A stretch of 15,338 nucleotides of DNA from positions 1 to 15,338 of the forward strand of contig JAQUYJ010000010.1 in assembly GCA_028691905.1 (NCBI GenBank). Direction: 5' to 3'. Both the position numbers and the translations under genes were made by a program. The stretch is from Bacilli bacterium (lineage in GTDB: Bacteria; Bacillota_I; Bacilli_A; ML615J-28; CAG-698). A model generated the notes under the pieces. It saw nothing but the letters and a program-made list of their open reading frames with translations. It made no database searches and had not been told where the DNA came from. This document shows positions 1 through 7,102 of the stretch, in pieces. Position 1 is the first letter of the stretch; the number at the start of each line of letters is the position of its first letter.

Positions 1-819
1 CTGAATCATTCCAAGATTAAGACGCTGGGATTATGCAATGTGCCCATTAATATGATTGACAGTTTAAAAAAACGATTGGGATTAACACATGCACAGGTCG
101 AATATGTCGGATTAAACCACTTAAGCTGGATTACTTCGATTGTAGATGAGGGTAAAGACTATCTGCAGACTGCAATTGCGGAAGGGATTAACAGTGAAGC
201 AATGAAAAACATTCCTTCCAGTGGATTCACAGCTGAATTAATTCAAACCGTGCAGGCAATTCCTTCTTCGTATTTGGAATATTATTATTTTAAGGATAAA
301 AAGCTGGAACACGCCAAAACGGTTGAAAAGTGCCGTGGTGAAGTGTGTCTGGATATCGAAGAAGAATTACTTCAAATCTACGCCAACAGTCAACTGCATG
401 AAAAACCTGCTCTGTTAAGCAAGCGGGGGGGAGCAAGGTATTCCGAAGTTGCTGTTAATCTGGTGGATGCGATTTACAACGACAGGCAGGATATTCAGGT
501 AGTGAACTGTCAGAACAAAGGGGCTATTCCTTTTATGGCTGACAGCGATGTAGTGGAAGTAAGTGCCGTCATTGGTAAAAACGGAGCAACTCCGCTTCCG
601 ACGCACTTTCAGAATGAACATATCAAAGAATATATGCTGTTGATGAAGGCCTATGAGAAGCATGCTGTTCAGGCTGCTCTTACCGGAAATAAAGAAGAAG
701 CAATGCGGGCTCTTTTAATCAATCCCCTTGTTTGGGATTATAAAAAAGCCCATCCGTGTTTTCTGGAAATGCTGGAAGCACACCGTCCTTATTTACCGCA
801 GTTTTTTAAAGAGGATTAA
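1..819 (+). CDS. 6-phospho-beta-glucosidase, GH4 family (5'-partial)
   Basis: The reading frame is open from base 1, so the start lies upstream of the window; the GTG at 40 is internal. The visible part is the C-terminal ~272 residues of a family usually about 430-440 long. GH4 enzymes hydrolyse 6-phospho-glycosides in the cytoplasm using NAD+ and a divalent metal, normally after PTS uptake. Visible hallmarks are GLCNVP (window residues 10-15), whose Cys is the metal ligand, and GLNHL (37-41), whose His is the second ligand; their 28-residue spacing fits characterised members. IPSSYLEYYY carries the Tyr expected to act as catalytic base and is typical of the 6-phospho-beta-glucosidase branch. 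A BadF-type sugar kinase follows after 2 nt, indicating an operon. The family call is firm; the exact phospho-sugar (cellobiose-6-P, chitobiose-6-P or other) is inferred. Confidence 0.93.
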   Translation: MNHSKIKTLGLCNVPINMIDSLKKRLGLTHAQVEYVGLNHLSWITSIVDEGKDYLQTAIAEGINSEAMKNIPSSGFTAELIQTVQAIPSSYLEYYYFKDKKLEHAKTVEKCRGEVCLDIEEELLQIYANSQLHEKPALLSKRGGARYSEVAVNLVDAIYNDRQDIQVVNCQNKGAIPFMADSDVVEVSAVIGKNGATPLPTHFQNEHIKEYMLLMKAYEKHAVQAALTGNKEEAMRALLINPLVWDYKKAHPCFLEMLEAHRPYLPQFFKED

Positions 820-821
820 AA

Positions 822-1823
822 ATGAACTATATTCTGGGGGTTGATGGTGGAAACACCAAAACGGATTATTTTCTGTTTGATACGGATGCCAATCTGATTG
901 ATTATTATCGGGGAGGAACCTGCAGTCACGAAGGATTAAAAGATGGATTTGAAGGCAGTTATCGGGTGTTAAAAGCGGTTTTGGATGATTTTCTTGGCCG
1001 AAATCAGGTGGAATACAGAGCAGTATCAGCCAGCGCTTTTGGACTGGCCGGTGTGGATACACCTTATCAGAAAAAGCGTTTGGAAGAAGTAATCAAACGA
1101 TTGGGATTTTCCAATTTCCGTGTTGTCAATGATTCTTTTCTCGGAATAAAAGCCGGAAGTCCTTCCGGTTACGGTGTCTGTTCGATTAACGGGACCGGAA
1201 CGTCAAGTGGAGGAATTGATGATAAAGGAGCTGTTCTTCAGGTGGGAGGAATCGGTGCCATTGTCGGAGACGAAGCAGGAGGATATCATATTTCCCGCCA
1301 GGTTGTCAGAGCAGTATATGATGAAGCATACCGGTTTGGTGAAAAAACATCCCTTACACCGATTGTCTATTCTTTTTTAGGTGTCCAGGAAAAAGCGCAG
1401 TTAATGGAGAAAATCAGTGATTCGTATTTGGCGCGAAAAGTGGATTATACGACGTTGACGATTGCCTGTTTTGAAGAAGCAAATAAAAAAGATCCTGTTG
1501 CAATACAGATCCTGCAAAAAACAGCCCATAATCTGGCGCGCAGTGCCGGAGGAGTGGTTGTCAATATGAACTTCAGAGAACCGGTTCCCGTTATTCTTGC
1601 CGGTTCGGTTTGGGTGAAGGGAAGCTGTCCCATTCTCGTTGAAGAATTCAAAAAAGCGATTGAACTGTATACAAAGAAAAAATGTGATGTCAGTGTTCTG
1701 ATGGTGCCACCGGCAACCGGAGCAGTTATCTGGGCACTCGAACAGTATCAACATACTTTTCCCAGTCTCGATATCCGCCAAAAAATCATTAAACAGGTGG
1801 AAAAAAGACTGGCTGACAGTTAA
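822..1823 (+). CDS. BadF/BadG/BcrA/BcrD-type sugar kinase (N-acetylglucosamine kinase-like)
   Basis: 333 residues, a normal length for the ASKHA-fold N-acetylglucosamine kinase-like family (COG2971). The N-terminal phosphate loop DGGNTKT (residues 8-14) and the second glycine-rich loop GTGTSSGG (124-131) bind ATP; GLAGVD (74-79) and VND (102-104) supply the expected acidic residues, and GDEAGGYHI (149-157) matches the family's GDEGSGYW-type motif. The start is supported by AAAGAGGA at 808-815, six bases upstream. It lies 2 nt after the GH4 gene and is followed by a terminator, so it is the last gene of the operon. Inference: it phosphorylates a glucose- or glucosamine-type sugar released by the pathway. 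The preferred sugar cannot be read from the sequence, and the BadF name does not imply a benzoyl-CoA reductase role. Confidence 0.88.
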   Translation: MNYILGVDGGNTKTDYFLFDTDANLIDYYRGGTCSHEGLKDGFEGSYRVLKAVLDDFLGRNQVEYRAVSASAFGLAGVDTPYQKKRLEEVIKRLGFSNFRVVNDSFLGIKAGSPSGYGVCSINGTGTSSGGIDDKGAVLQVGGIGAIVGDEAGGYHISRQVVRAVYDEAYRFGEKTSLTPIVYSFLGVQEKAQLMEKISDSYLARKVDYTTLTIACFEEANKKDPVAIQILQKTAHNLARSAGGVVVNMNFREPVPVILAGSVWVKGSCPILVEEFKKAIELYTKKKCDVSVLMVPPATGAVIWALEQYQHTFPSLDIRQKIIKQVEKRLADS

Positions 1824-1826
1824 AAT

Positions 1827-1855
1827 AAAACCACTCACGTGAAGAGTGGTTTTTT
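1827..1855. terminator. bidirectional rho-independent terminator
   Basis: A perfect 10-bp stem (1827-1836 with 1844-1853, core CCACTC/GAGTGG) closes a 7-nt loop. It has a T-run on the plus strand and, read the other way, TTTTATTTT. It ends the GH4-kinase operon and, on the minus strand, the convergent GGDEF gene, whose stop codon lies at its edge. Confidence 0.88.
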
Positions 1856-2732
1856 ATAACATTTTTATGGTATTTCTGGTTTTTTTGGCTTGATACATTG
1901 CTTCGTCCACTGTAGATAAGATTGTGTCCAGGTTTAGATTTTTGGTATAATCGTGATAGTAAATTCCAAAACTGGCGGTAACCTGAAGATTAGGGGAGTC
2001 GAGGATAATGGTTGTCAGAGCATTCAATAATTGCTTGGCGAGCGCATAAGTCTCTTCCGGTGAGGTTTCCGGTAGGCAGACAATGAATTCATCCCCACCA
2101 AAACGGCCAATGAACTGTTCATTTTTTAGAAAAATGGCCAATTTCTTGGCGACAATTTTTAATACTTTATCCCCTTCCAGATGACCAAGAACATCATTCA
2201 AATGTTTAAAATGATCCAAATCACATAGTATTATAGAGAAAGGGATTTTATTGTTCATTACTTTTTCCAAGTTTTCAATGAAACCACGGCGATTAAATAT
2301 ATTAGTGATGAAGTCATGGGTAGCAAGATAAGTTGACTCTTGTTTTTCTTTTTCCAATGTGGCTTCCACTTCTTTTAACTTTGAAATATCACGAAAAACT
2401 GTGACGGTCCATTCTTCATTTGTGGCGGTTTTGAAAATAGCTGAGCTAACCAGTGCCGGATAGAGGGTGCCGTCCGGTTTCAGAAACTGCAGTTCCGCAA
2501 TAACTTCTCCTGTAGCCTTTCTTTCCTGTAAAGCCTGGATGAGGTTTGGATCATCCTGTTTTAAAAGACCGTGGCGTCCTGCCTGAATGATTTCTTCTTC
2601 ACTGCGTTCCAGCATCCGACAGGCAGCTGGGTTGGCATGATGAATCGCACCGCTGGGACTGGTTAAAAGAATTCCATCGAGACTGTTTTCAATCATAAAT
2701 TGATAAAATTGATGATAAGAAGATTTTTTCAT
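1854..2732 (-). CDS. PAS-GGDEF protein, predicted diguanylate cyclase
   Basis: 292 residues with no membrane segment. A PAS sensor domain spans about 8-118, a short helical linker about 118-134, and a GGDEF domain about 135-290. The active-site motif GGDEF is intact at 212-216, with DLDHFKHLND (171-180) carrying the metal-binding Asp and GHLEGD (183-188) also conserved, so it should make c-di-GMP from two GTP. The inhibitory I-site RxxD, expected five residues before GGDEF, reads KNEQ here, so product feedback inhibition is probably absent. No PAS cofactor is obvious, so the signal is unknown. The gene is divergent from maf and convergent with the sugar operon. The RBS is weak (AAGAAG about 5-10 nt upstream). 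The domain call is firm; cyclase activity is inferred from intact residues. Confidence 0.93.
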   Translation of the reverse strand: MKKSSYHQFYQFMIENSLDGILLTSPSGAIHHANPAACRMLERSEEEIIQAGRHGLLKQDDPNLIQALQERKATGEVIAELQFLKPDGTLYPALVSSAIFKTATNEEWTVTVFRDISKLKEVEATLEKEKQESTYLATHDFITNIFNRRGFIENLEKVMNNKIPFSIILCDLDHFKHLNDVLGHLEGDKVLKIVAKKLAIFLKNEQFIGRFGGDEFIVCLPETSPEETYALAKQLLNALTTIILDSPNLQVTASFGIYYHDYTKNLNLDTILSTVDEAMYQAKKTRNTIKML

Positions 2733-2750
2733 ACGTGTCTTCTTTTTTTT

Positions 2751-2759
2751 ATCATATCA
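2751..2759 (-). promoter_or_regulatory. extended -10 promoter of the PAS-GGDEF gene
   Basis: The minus strand reads TGATATGAT, an extended -10 one base off TATAAT, with TTGTTT (2774-2779) as a possible -35 at 17-bp spacing. It lies about 20 bases upstream of the ATG. Confidence 0.5.
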
Positions 2760-2760
2760 T

Positions 2761-2783
2761 AAAATTGTAAAAAAAACAATTTT
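2761..2783. repeat. 8-bp inverted repeat between divergent promoters (possible operator)
   Basis: AAAATTGT (2761-2768) and its exact complement ACAATTTT (2776-2783) flank a 7-base A tract. The repeat overlaps the putative -35 zones of both the GGDEF promoter and the maf promoter. It could bind a dimeric regulator or could simply be AT-rich promoter DNA. Confidence 0.4.
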
Positions 2784-2796
2784 AAGTCTCTTTTTA

Positions 2797-2805
2797 TGGT
2801 ATAAT
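2797..2805 (+). promoter_or_regulatory. extended -10 promoter of maf
   Basis: TGGTATAAT is a perfect extended -10. No good -35 is visible. The leader before the start codon would be only about 15-20 nt. Confidence 0.7.
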
Positions 2806-2815
2806 AGAACAAAAC

Positions 2816-2820
2816 AGGAG
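2816..2820 (+). promoter_or_regulatory. ribosome binding site deciding the maf start
   Basis: AGGAG lies 8 nt before the ATG at 2829 but only 2 nt before the ATG at 2823, favouring the second ATG. Confidence 0.65.
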
Positions 2821-2828
2821 CGATGGCA

Positions 2829-3383
2829 ATGAGAATTATTTTAGGATCTTCTTCTCCACGGCGAAGAGAGTTAATGGGTTTACTGGGGTATCCTTTTGAA
2901 GTGGTATATCCGGAAGTGGACGAAATTGAAAATGGCTTAAAGCCAATCGAAGTGGTAAAAGGGATAGCAAGAACGAAAAGAAAAGCTATTCAAAAAGAGT
3001 ATAAAACAGATCTCGTTATCTGTGCAGATACAATAGTCGTCTTGGATGAGCGCATTTTAGGCAAGCCCAAAACAAAGAATGATGCAAGAAGAATGATTTC
3101 TTTACTGCAGGATAGAACACATGAAGTATTGACAGCAGTGGAATGCGGCAAAGGAAAAAACATCCACTCCTTTGTCGTGAAAACAAAAGTGAGTATCGCA
3201 AAAATGAGCAGCGATGAAATAGAAGCATATATAGAAACTGACGAACCGTATGACAAAGCAGGTGGATATGCCATTCAGGGACTGTTTGCGAAATACGTTC
3301 AAAAAATAGACGGGGACTATTATAATGTAATGGGATTACCCCTTGCGAAATTATACCAGGTTCTTAAAAAAATGATGGAATAG
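2829..3383 (+). CDS. maf: Maf family nucleoside triphosphate pyrophosphatase
   Basis: Maf/YhdE-type pyrophosphatase, cytoplasmic, hydrolysing non-canonical or excess NTPs (typically dTTP/UTP in this subgroup) to monophosphate and PPi; it is linked to septum inhibition and nucleotide-pool cleaning in other bacteria. From the ATG at 2829 it is 184 residues, starting MRIILGSSSPRRREL, the classic N-terminal signature. ADTIVV with its catalytic Asp, GKPK, and the YDKAGGYAIQG segment are all present. An in-frame ATG at 2823 would add two residues, but it is too close to the AGGAG site. The next gene (lipoprotein) starts 67 nt downstream on the same strand with no clear terminator between, so some read-through is possible. 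The family call is firm; the nucleotide preference is inferred. Confidence 0.94.
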   Translation: MRIILGSSSPRRRELMGLLGYPFEVVYPEVDEIENGLKPIEVVKGIARTKRKAIQKEYKTDLVICADTIVVLDERILGKPKTKNDARRMISLLQDRTHEVLTAVECGKGKNIHSFVVKTKVSIAKMSSDEIEAYIETDEPYDKAGGYAIQGLFAKYVQKIDGDYYNVMGLPLAKLYQVLKKMME

Positions 3384-3402
3384 AGTACGATAAGTAAATT
3401 TG

Positions 3403-3422
3403 TATAAAGAGTGACAGTCACT
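3403..3422 (+). promoter_or_regulatory. possible promoter -10 with an abutting palindrome (operator candidate)
   Basis: TATAAA (3403-3408) is a possible -10 for the lipoprotein gene. It is followed immediately by the perfect palindrome AGTGAC-A-GTCACT (3410-3422), which would cover the expected transcription start. With one central base it cannot form a good terminator hairpin, so an operator is more likely. No convincing -35 is visible. Confidence 0.4.
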
Positions 3423-3450
3423 TTGATTACGCAGTAAGAGGATTAAAATA

Positions 3451-4530
3451 ATGAAAAAAATAAAAATTTTTATATTACTACTGTTAATTGGTATGCTCGG
3501 TGGGTGTACCGACCTGCAAACACCGACTATCATTAGTTATGAAAATCATATTCTGACCTGGACGGCAATCAATGGGGCCAGTGGATATGAATTGACGATT
3601 AATGAAACCATCCATCATATCAGTGATGTCACTTACAACTTTTTTGATTTCTCTGATTTTGAAGAGGGGAGTTATACCGTTAAAATAAAATCGGTAAAAA
3701 CAGTATTTGGAAAGGATCAGACATCCGCATTTTCTGAACCATATGAAGTGGTGGTTGTATCAAAATATCAGGCCCCAAATGATTTGCATCAGGAAGGTGG
3801 AAACCTTATTTGGGACTATTCGCTTCTTGTTACAGGATTTGTTGTATCAATCAATGGCGAAGAACAAATTATTGATGATGACTATTTTGATTTGCAGACT
3901 TTAAGCAGTGACAATGTATACGCCATTAAAGTGAAAGCACTTTTCCCTTCCGCCAAAGAATCACCTTATTCCTCTTTATTTATTTATCATACTTATCAGG
4001 ATTTAAGTGATGAAATAAACTATTCTTTTTTAAAAAGCAGCAATACAAATTTGGTCATTGATTTGGATGAAGCGTGGGTAATCAATCGGATTGCAACAAA
4101 AGACAATCAGACATTGGATGACAGTGTATATAATCTGGATGAATACTTGGTTATTGACGATCTGTTTTTAAAAACATTGGATTATGGTCCGTTTGTTTTA
4201 TTCTTGCACACCACTTTAGGTACTGTTCTCATCCTGATTGAAATTACAGATGACAGAAGACCTTATTTAATCAGTCAAAGTGAAATCGGGTATGTGGAAT
4301 GTCAGGATATTCAATTGGAATTTAACCTGTTTGATGGAGAAGTGGTAAGTATTACCGGAAATGATATATCAAAAGAAGATTACATCATTGTCGGTTCAAA
4401 GGTAATTATATCCGGCCCATTCGTTTCCAGTAAATTTCGGGCTGATGAATCACTGCATTTCTTGATTTTTCATTACCGCTTGCGTTCAACAGTTTATGAT
4501 GAAGTTGGTTATATTATTATTACAAAATAA
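3451..4530 (+). CDS. surface lipoprotein with tandem beta-sandwich (FN3-like and X2-like) domains
   Basis: 359 residues. Residues 1-19 form a lipoprotein signal peptide (KK, hydrophobic stretch, lipobox LGGC with Cys19), so the mature protein is lipid-anchored outside the cell. About 24-104 and 107-180 look like fibronectin-type-III-like repeats (LTWTAINGASGYELTI and the matching NLIWDYSLLVTGFVVSI). About 187-267 and 268-358 resemble X2/Ig-like modules: each has a 'valid Asp/Phe start, I-x-x-N/D, DEYLVI or EDYIIV, short strand' pattern. The start is supported by AAGAGGA (3436-3442) 8 nt upstream. There is no catalytic motif, so a binding, adhesion or spacer role is the reasonable guess. The gene sits 67 nt after maf and ends in a strong terminator. 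The lipoprotein call is firm; the domain names rest on pattern recognition. Confidence 0.8.
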   Translation: MKKIKIFILLLLIGMLGGCTDLQTPTIISYENHILTWTAINGASGYELTINETIHHISDVTYNFFDFSDFEEGSYTVKIKSVKTVFGKDQTSAFSEPYEVVVVSKYQAPNDLHQEGGNLIWDYSLLVTGFVVSINGEEQIIDDDYFDLQTLSSDNVYAIKVKALFPSAKESPYSSLFIYHTYQDLSDEINYSFLKSSNTNLVIDLDEAWVINRIATKDNQTLDDSVYNLDEYLVIDDLFLKTLDYGPFVLFLHTTLGTVLILIEITDDRRPYLISQSEIGYVECQDIQLEFNLFDGEVVSITGNDISKEDYIIVGSKVIISGPFVSSKFRADESLHFLIFHYRLRSTVYDEVGYIIITK

Positions 4531-4560
4531 AAATCAGAGCACATGCTCTGATTTTTTTTA
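4529..4560. terminator. bidirectional rho-independent terminator
   Basis: A 12-bp perfect stem (4529-4540 with 4545-4556; core ATCAGAGC/GCTCTGAT) has loop ACAT and a plus-strand T-run. It separates the lipoprotein gene from the convergent M42 peptidase gene, whose stop overlaps the T-run. Confidence 0.9.
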
Positions 4561-5577
4561 CACGCCGCAGTATGCGAATAATAATTTCAACGTATTTTCC
4601 ACCCCTTGAATATGTGTTCTTTCCATGCCGTGGGAAGCGTGGACACCCGGACCGATTAAAGCACCTTTGATATTGTTTCCGGCGCGGAGTGCAGCAGAAA
4701 CATCGGATCCATACATTGGGTAAATATCAACAGCAAATTGCAAGTGATTGTCTTTTGCGAGTTTGATTAATTTGGAAGTCATATCATAATCGTAGGGACC
4801 GGATGAATCTTTCGCACAGATTGATACATCGTATTCAGTACAGGTTAAATCGAGACCGATACAACCCATATCAACTGCCAGCATTTCATCAACAGAAGGA
4901 ATGTGTGATCCACCATGACCCACTTCTTCATAAGTGGAAATAATGATTTTCAAAGTGTTTTTTGGTTTGAGGTTGTTGGTATGAATGTGTTCAATCAAAC
5001 CAAACAAAATGGCAACACTGATTTTGTCATCCAGAAAACGTGATTTGATAAATCCGTTTTCTGTGATTGTTGTCTTGGGATCAACAGCAATAAAATCACC
5101 GGGAGCAATTCCCAGTTCCTGAGTGTCCTTTTTGTTTTTAGTCATTTCATCGAGACGGATATGCATATGGGAGCTGTCCCTTGTCATGCTTTTCGCATCT
5201 TCAAAGACATGGATGGAAGGGGCATCAGATAGAAAAGTCCCTTGGAAAATTTTGTTATCCCTTGTATATATCCGACAGTATTCACCATCATATGTAGGTA
5301 AAAGCGGTCCTCCAATCAGCGTGAAAGCAAGGGTTCCATCACTTTTAACCGAGCGGACCATCGCTCCCAATGTATCAACATGGGCACTTAAACCAATCGT
5401 ATAATTATTTTGTCCGGGAATTGTAATGATCAGATTTCCTTTGTTGTTCTTTTCATAAATGAGATTCATATGCCGGCACTCATTTTCCAGATAAGTAATG
5501 ATATTCTTGGTGAATCCACTTGGGCTGTCAATTGCGAGAATGGATTTCGCAAACTGTAATAAATAGTCTTTATTCAT
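4558..5577 (-). CDS. M42 family metallo-aminopeptidase
   Basis: 339 residues, slightly short for the 340-370 typical of M42 (TET-type) aminopeptidases, which are large cytoplasmic oligomers that trim peptides. The co-catalytic metal site is complete: His66 in SAHVDT, Asp183 in FLDDK, Glu217/Glu218 in YEEVGHGG (base and ligand), Asp236 in VDMG and His316 in HASHGMERT. The ATG overlaps the end of the Hsp33 gene by 8 nt (ATGAATAA), and its Shine-Dalgarno AAGGAG lies inside Hsp33, so translation is coupled. Some relatives are annotated as endoglucanase M or glutamyl/lysyl aminopeptidase; the sequence does not settle which residue is preferred. Post-chaperone peptide recycling is only a contextual suggestion. 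Confidence 0.93.
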   Translation of the reverse strand: MNKDYLLQFAKSILAIDSPSGFTKNIITYLENECRHMNLIYEKNNKGNLIITIPGQNNYTIGLSAHVDTLGAMVRSVKSDGTLAFTLIGGPLLPTYDGEYCRIYTRDNKIFQGTFLSDAPSIHVFEDAKSMTRDSSHMHIRLDEMTKNKKDTQELGIAPGDFIAVDPKTTITENGFIKSRFLDDKISVAILFGLIEHIHTNNLKPKNTLKIIISTYEEVGHGGSHIPSVDEMLAVDMGCIGLDLTCTEYDVSICAKDSSGPYDYDMTSKLIKLAKDNHLQFAVDIYPMYGSDVSAALRAGNNIKGALIGPGVHASHGMERTHIQGVENTLKLLFAYCGV

Positions 5578-6439
5578 GGGTTAGCTCCTTCATGATTTTT
5601 TTTATATCTTCTTCATCAAAATGATAGGTACTGTTGCAGTAGTGGCAGACGGTATCGATATGATGATCTTCCCTGTTGATTTTATCCAGTTCCTCCCAAC
5701 CGAGGGTCAGTAATGCTCGGGCAAAACTTTCCTTGGAACAGGAACAGAAAAAGCGCGTAGCCTTTTCTTCCAAAAGGGTATAGTCCTGATCAAAGAGCAG
5801 ATTCAATATATCGATGAGGCTGGTTGTGTCGAGCAATTGACTGAATTGATTGAGCGATTGGACTCTTTTCTCCAAAGCAAGAATCGTGGATTCTGTTGCG
5901 TTGGGAAGAACTTGGAGAATAATTCCCCCACTTGTCTTACAGGTATTATCCACATCAATCAGTACCCCCAACGAAATTGCTGTCGGGGTTTGTTCGCTTT
6001 CCATAAAATAATAGTTGAAAGTGGAAGCAAGGGAACTTTGCAGAGCAATCGTTGATGTGAAGAGATCTTTTAATTTCAAATCCTTTATAACGTCCAGGTA
6101 CCCGTCCAAACCAACAGTTAAAGCATCATCGAGTCCACTTTTTTGGCTGGAGAAATGAACATGGGGATGATCAACATATCCTCTTACATCCAGCGAACCG
6201 TTTGCATCAACGATGACGTTACCGATCGGACCATTACCGTTCACTTTGATGGTAAGTGCTTCATCACCCTTCAGCAGGCCTCCCATCATTGCTCCGATTG
6301 CCATGACTTTTCCGAGGACGGAAGCAGCAGATGGCCACAGGTCATGGCGTTTGATTGCTTCATTCACTGTTTCGGTATTGTTGACAAGAAAAACCCGAAT
6401 CTGATTATTCATTGCCAATGCTTTCACAAATTTATCCAT
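5570..6439 (-). CDS. hslO: Hsp33 redox-regulated chaperonin
   Basis: 289 residues, normal for Hsp33, a cytoplasmic holdase activated by oxidative stress. The N-terminal core is recognisable by GPIGNVIVDANG (70-81), VRGYVDHP (85-92) and the Leu/Gly-rich stretch after it. The C-terminal zinc redox switch is complete: CSC (Cys232, Cys234) and CHYC (Cys265, Cys268). AAGGTGA (6444-6450) is the ribosome site, about 4 nt from the ATG. It is the first gene of a two-gene unit with the M42 peptidase and is transcribed divergently from the YcxB-like gene. No CIRCE or CtsR operator is evident upstream. The identification is secure. Confidence 0.97.
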   Translation of the reverse strand: MDKFVKALAMNNQIRVFLVNNTETVNEAIKRHDLWPSAASVLGKVMAIGAMMGGLLKGDEALTIKVNGNGPIGNVIVDANGSLDVRGYVDHPHVHFSSQKSGLDDALTVGLDGYLDVIKDLKLKDLFTSTIALQSSLASTFNYYFMESEQTPTAISLGVLIDVDNTCKTSGGIILQVLPNATESTILALEKRVQSLNQFSQLLDTTSLIDILNLLFDQDYTLLEEKATRFFCSCSKESFARALLTLGWEELDKINREDHHIDTVCHYCNSTYHFDEEDIKKIMKELTHE

Positions 6440-6455
6440 AAAATCACCTTCTATT

Positions 6456-6464
6456 ATTATAGCA
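6456..6464 (-). promoter_or_regulatory. extended -10 promoter of hslO
   Basis: The minus strand reads TGCTATAAT, a perfect extended -10, with a weak -35-like TTGCAT at 18-bp spacing (6480-6485). It gives a short leader ahead of the hslO ribosome site. Confidence 0.65.
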
Positions 6465-6511
6465 CAAAGGGGGTGAAAAATGCAATTTTTCTAGTTTTTT
6501 AGCGATCTATA

Positions 6512-6520
6512 TGGTATAAT
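6512..6520 (+). promoter_or_regulatory. extended -10 promoter of the YcxB-like gene
   Basis: TGGTATAAT has no clear -35. Transcription would begin near 6527, leaving a leader of about 15 nt before the ATG at 6542. Confidence 0.7.
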
Positions 6521-6530
6521 GTTGTATAAA

Positions 6531-6536
6531 TGGAGG
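6531..6536 (+). promoter_or_regulatory. ribosome binding site deciding the start at 6542
   Basis: TGGAGG lies 5 nt before the ATG at 6542. The in-frame ATG at 6530 overlaps this site and is therefore unlikely to be used. Confidence 0.7.
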
Positions 6537-6541
6537 TTCTT

Positions 6542-7102
6542 ATGGACAAAATAGTATCAAGGACAAAATATTCACGTAAACAGCATCGGGATTTTTATTT
6601 CTTTCATATGTTCTTTCGCAATCGGACAACTGTATTTGTTATCGTTGTTGCGTTGTTTGTTGTCGGATGGGCAATCTATAATTCAACCAAGTTGACCGAT
6701 CCCAACCAAATTATGACTTCCTGGATTTTGGCGGCTTTTACGGTCATGATTACACCCTTGTTGATGATTATGAAGGTAAATGATATTGTCCGTAAAGAAA
6801 CCAAGGAAAGAAAAGAGTCAACGGATACGATTGAAGTAACCAAAGCAAAAATTACCCGCAGTATTGACTTGGTGGAAGGAAAGACAGTCATTGGCTGGAA
6901 CCAAATTGAAGTAATCTGTGAGACAAAAGAGTATATCTATATTTATTTGGCTGCCAATCAAGGGGTGTTTATCGTGAAAGCGGATATCATCGAAGGCAGT
7001 GTTGCCTTATTCAGAAAACTCGCCAATAACAATATGAAAAAGAATAAAAAAGGAAAAGTTCAATATAAGATGTATTTCAAGGAGCAAAAGAATGAAAAGT
7101 GA
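6542..7102 (+). CDS. YcxB-like two-helix membrane protein
   Basis: 186 residues from the preferred ATG. A basic N-terminus is followed by two membrane helices (about 28-46 and 58-78), a charged segment, and a C-terminal cytoplasmic beta-rich domain. In that domain GWNQIEVICETKEYIYIYL and VFIVKADIIEG match the look of the YcxB-like C-terminal domain (PF14317-type: a conserved Trp, an 'I-x-E-x-x-x-Y-I-x-I' strand, then 'K-x-x-I'). The function of this family is not known. The last 11 nt overlap the next gene, so the two are co-translated. It is divergent from hslO. The topology is clear; the family name is a moderate-confidence recognition. Confidence 0.72.
   Translation: MDKIVSRTKYSRKQHRDFYFFHMFFRNRTTVFVIVVALFVVGWAIYNSTKLTDPNQIMTSWILAAFTVMITPLLMIMKVNDIVRKETKERKESTDTIEVTKAKITRSIDLVEGKTVIGWNQIEVICETKEYIYIYLAANQGVFIVKADIIEGSVALFRKLANNNMKKNKKGKVQYKMYFKEQKNEK

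Noticed and set aside
1401..1838. A 145-codon minus-strand open frame inside the sugar kinase gene.
   Set aside because: The plus-strand kinase accounts for the coding signal, and this frame runs through the terminator.
3410..3422. The AGTGACAGTCACT palindrome as a maf terminator.
   Set aside because: The centre is one base, so a folded hairpin would keep only a 4-bp stem, and only a short T stretch follows.
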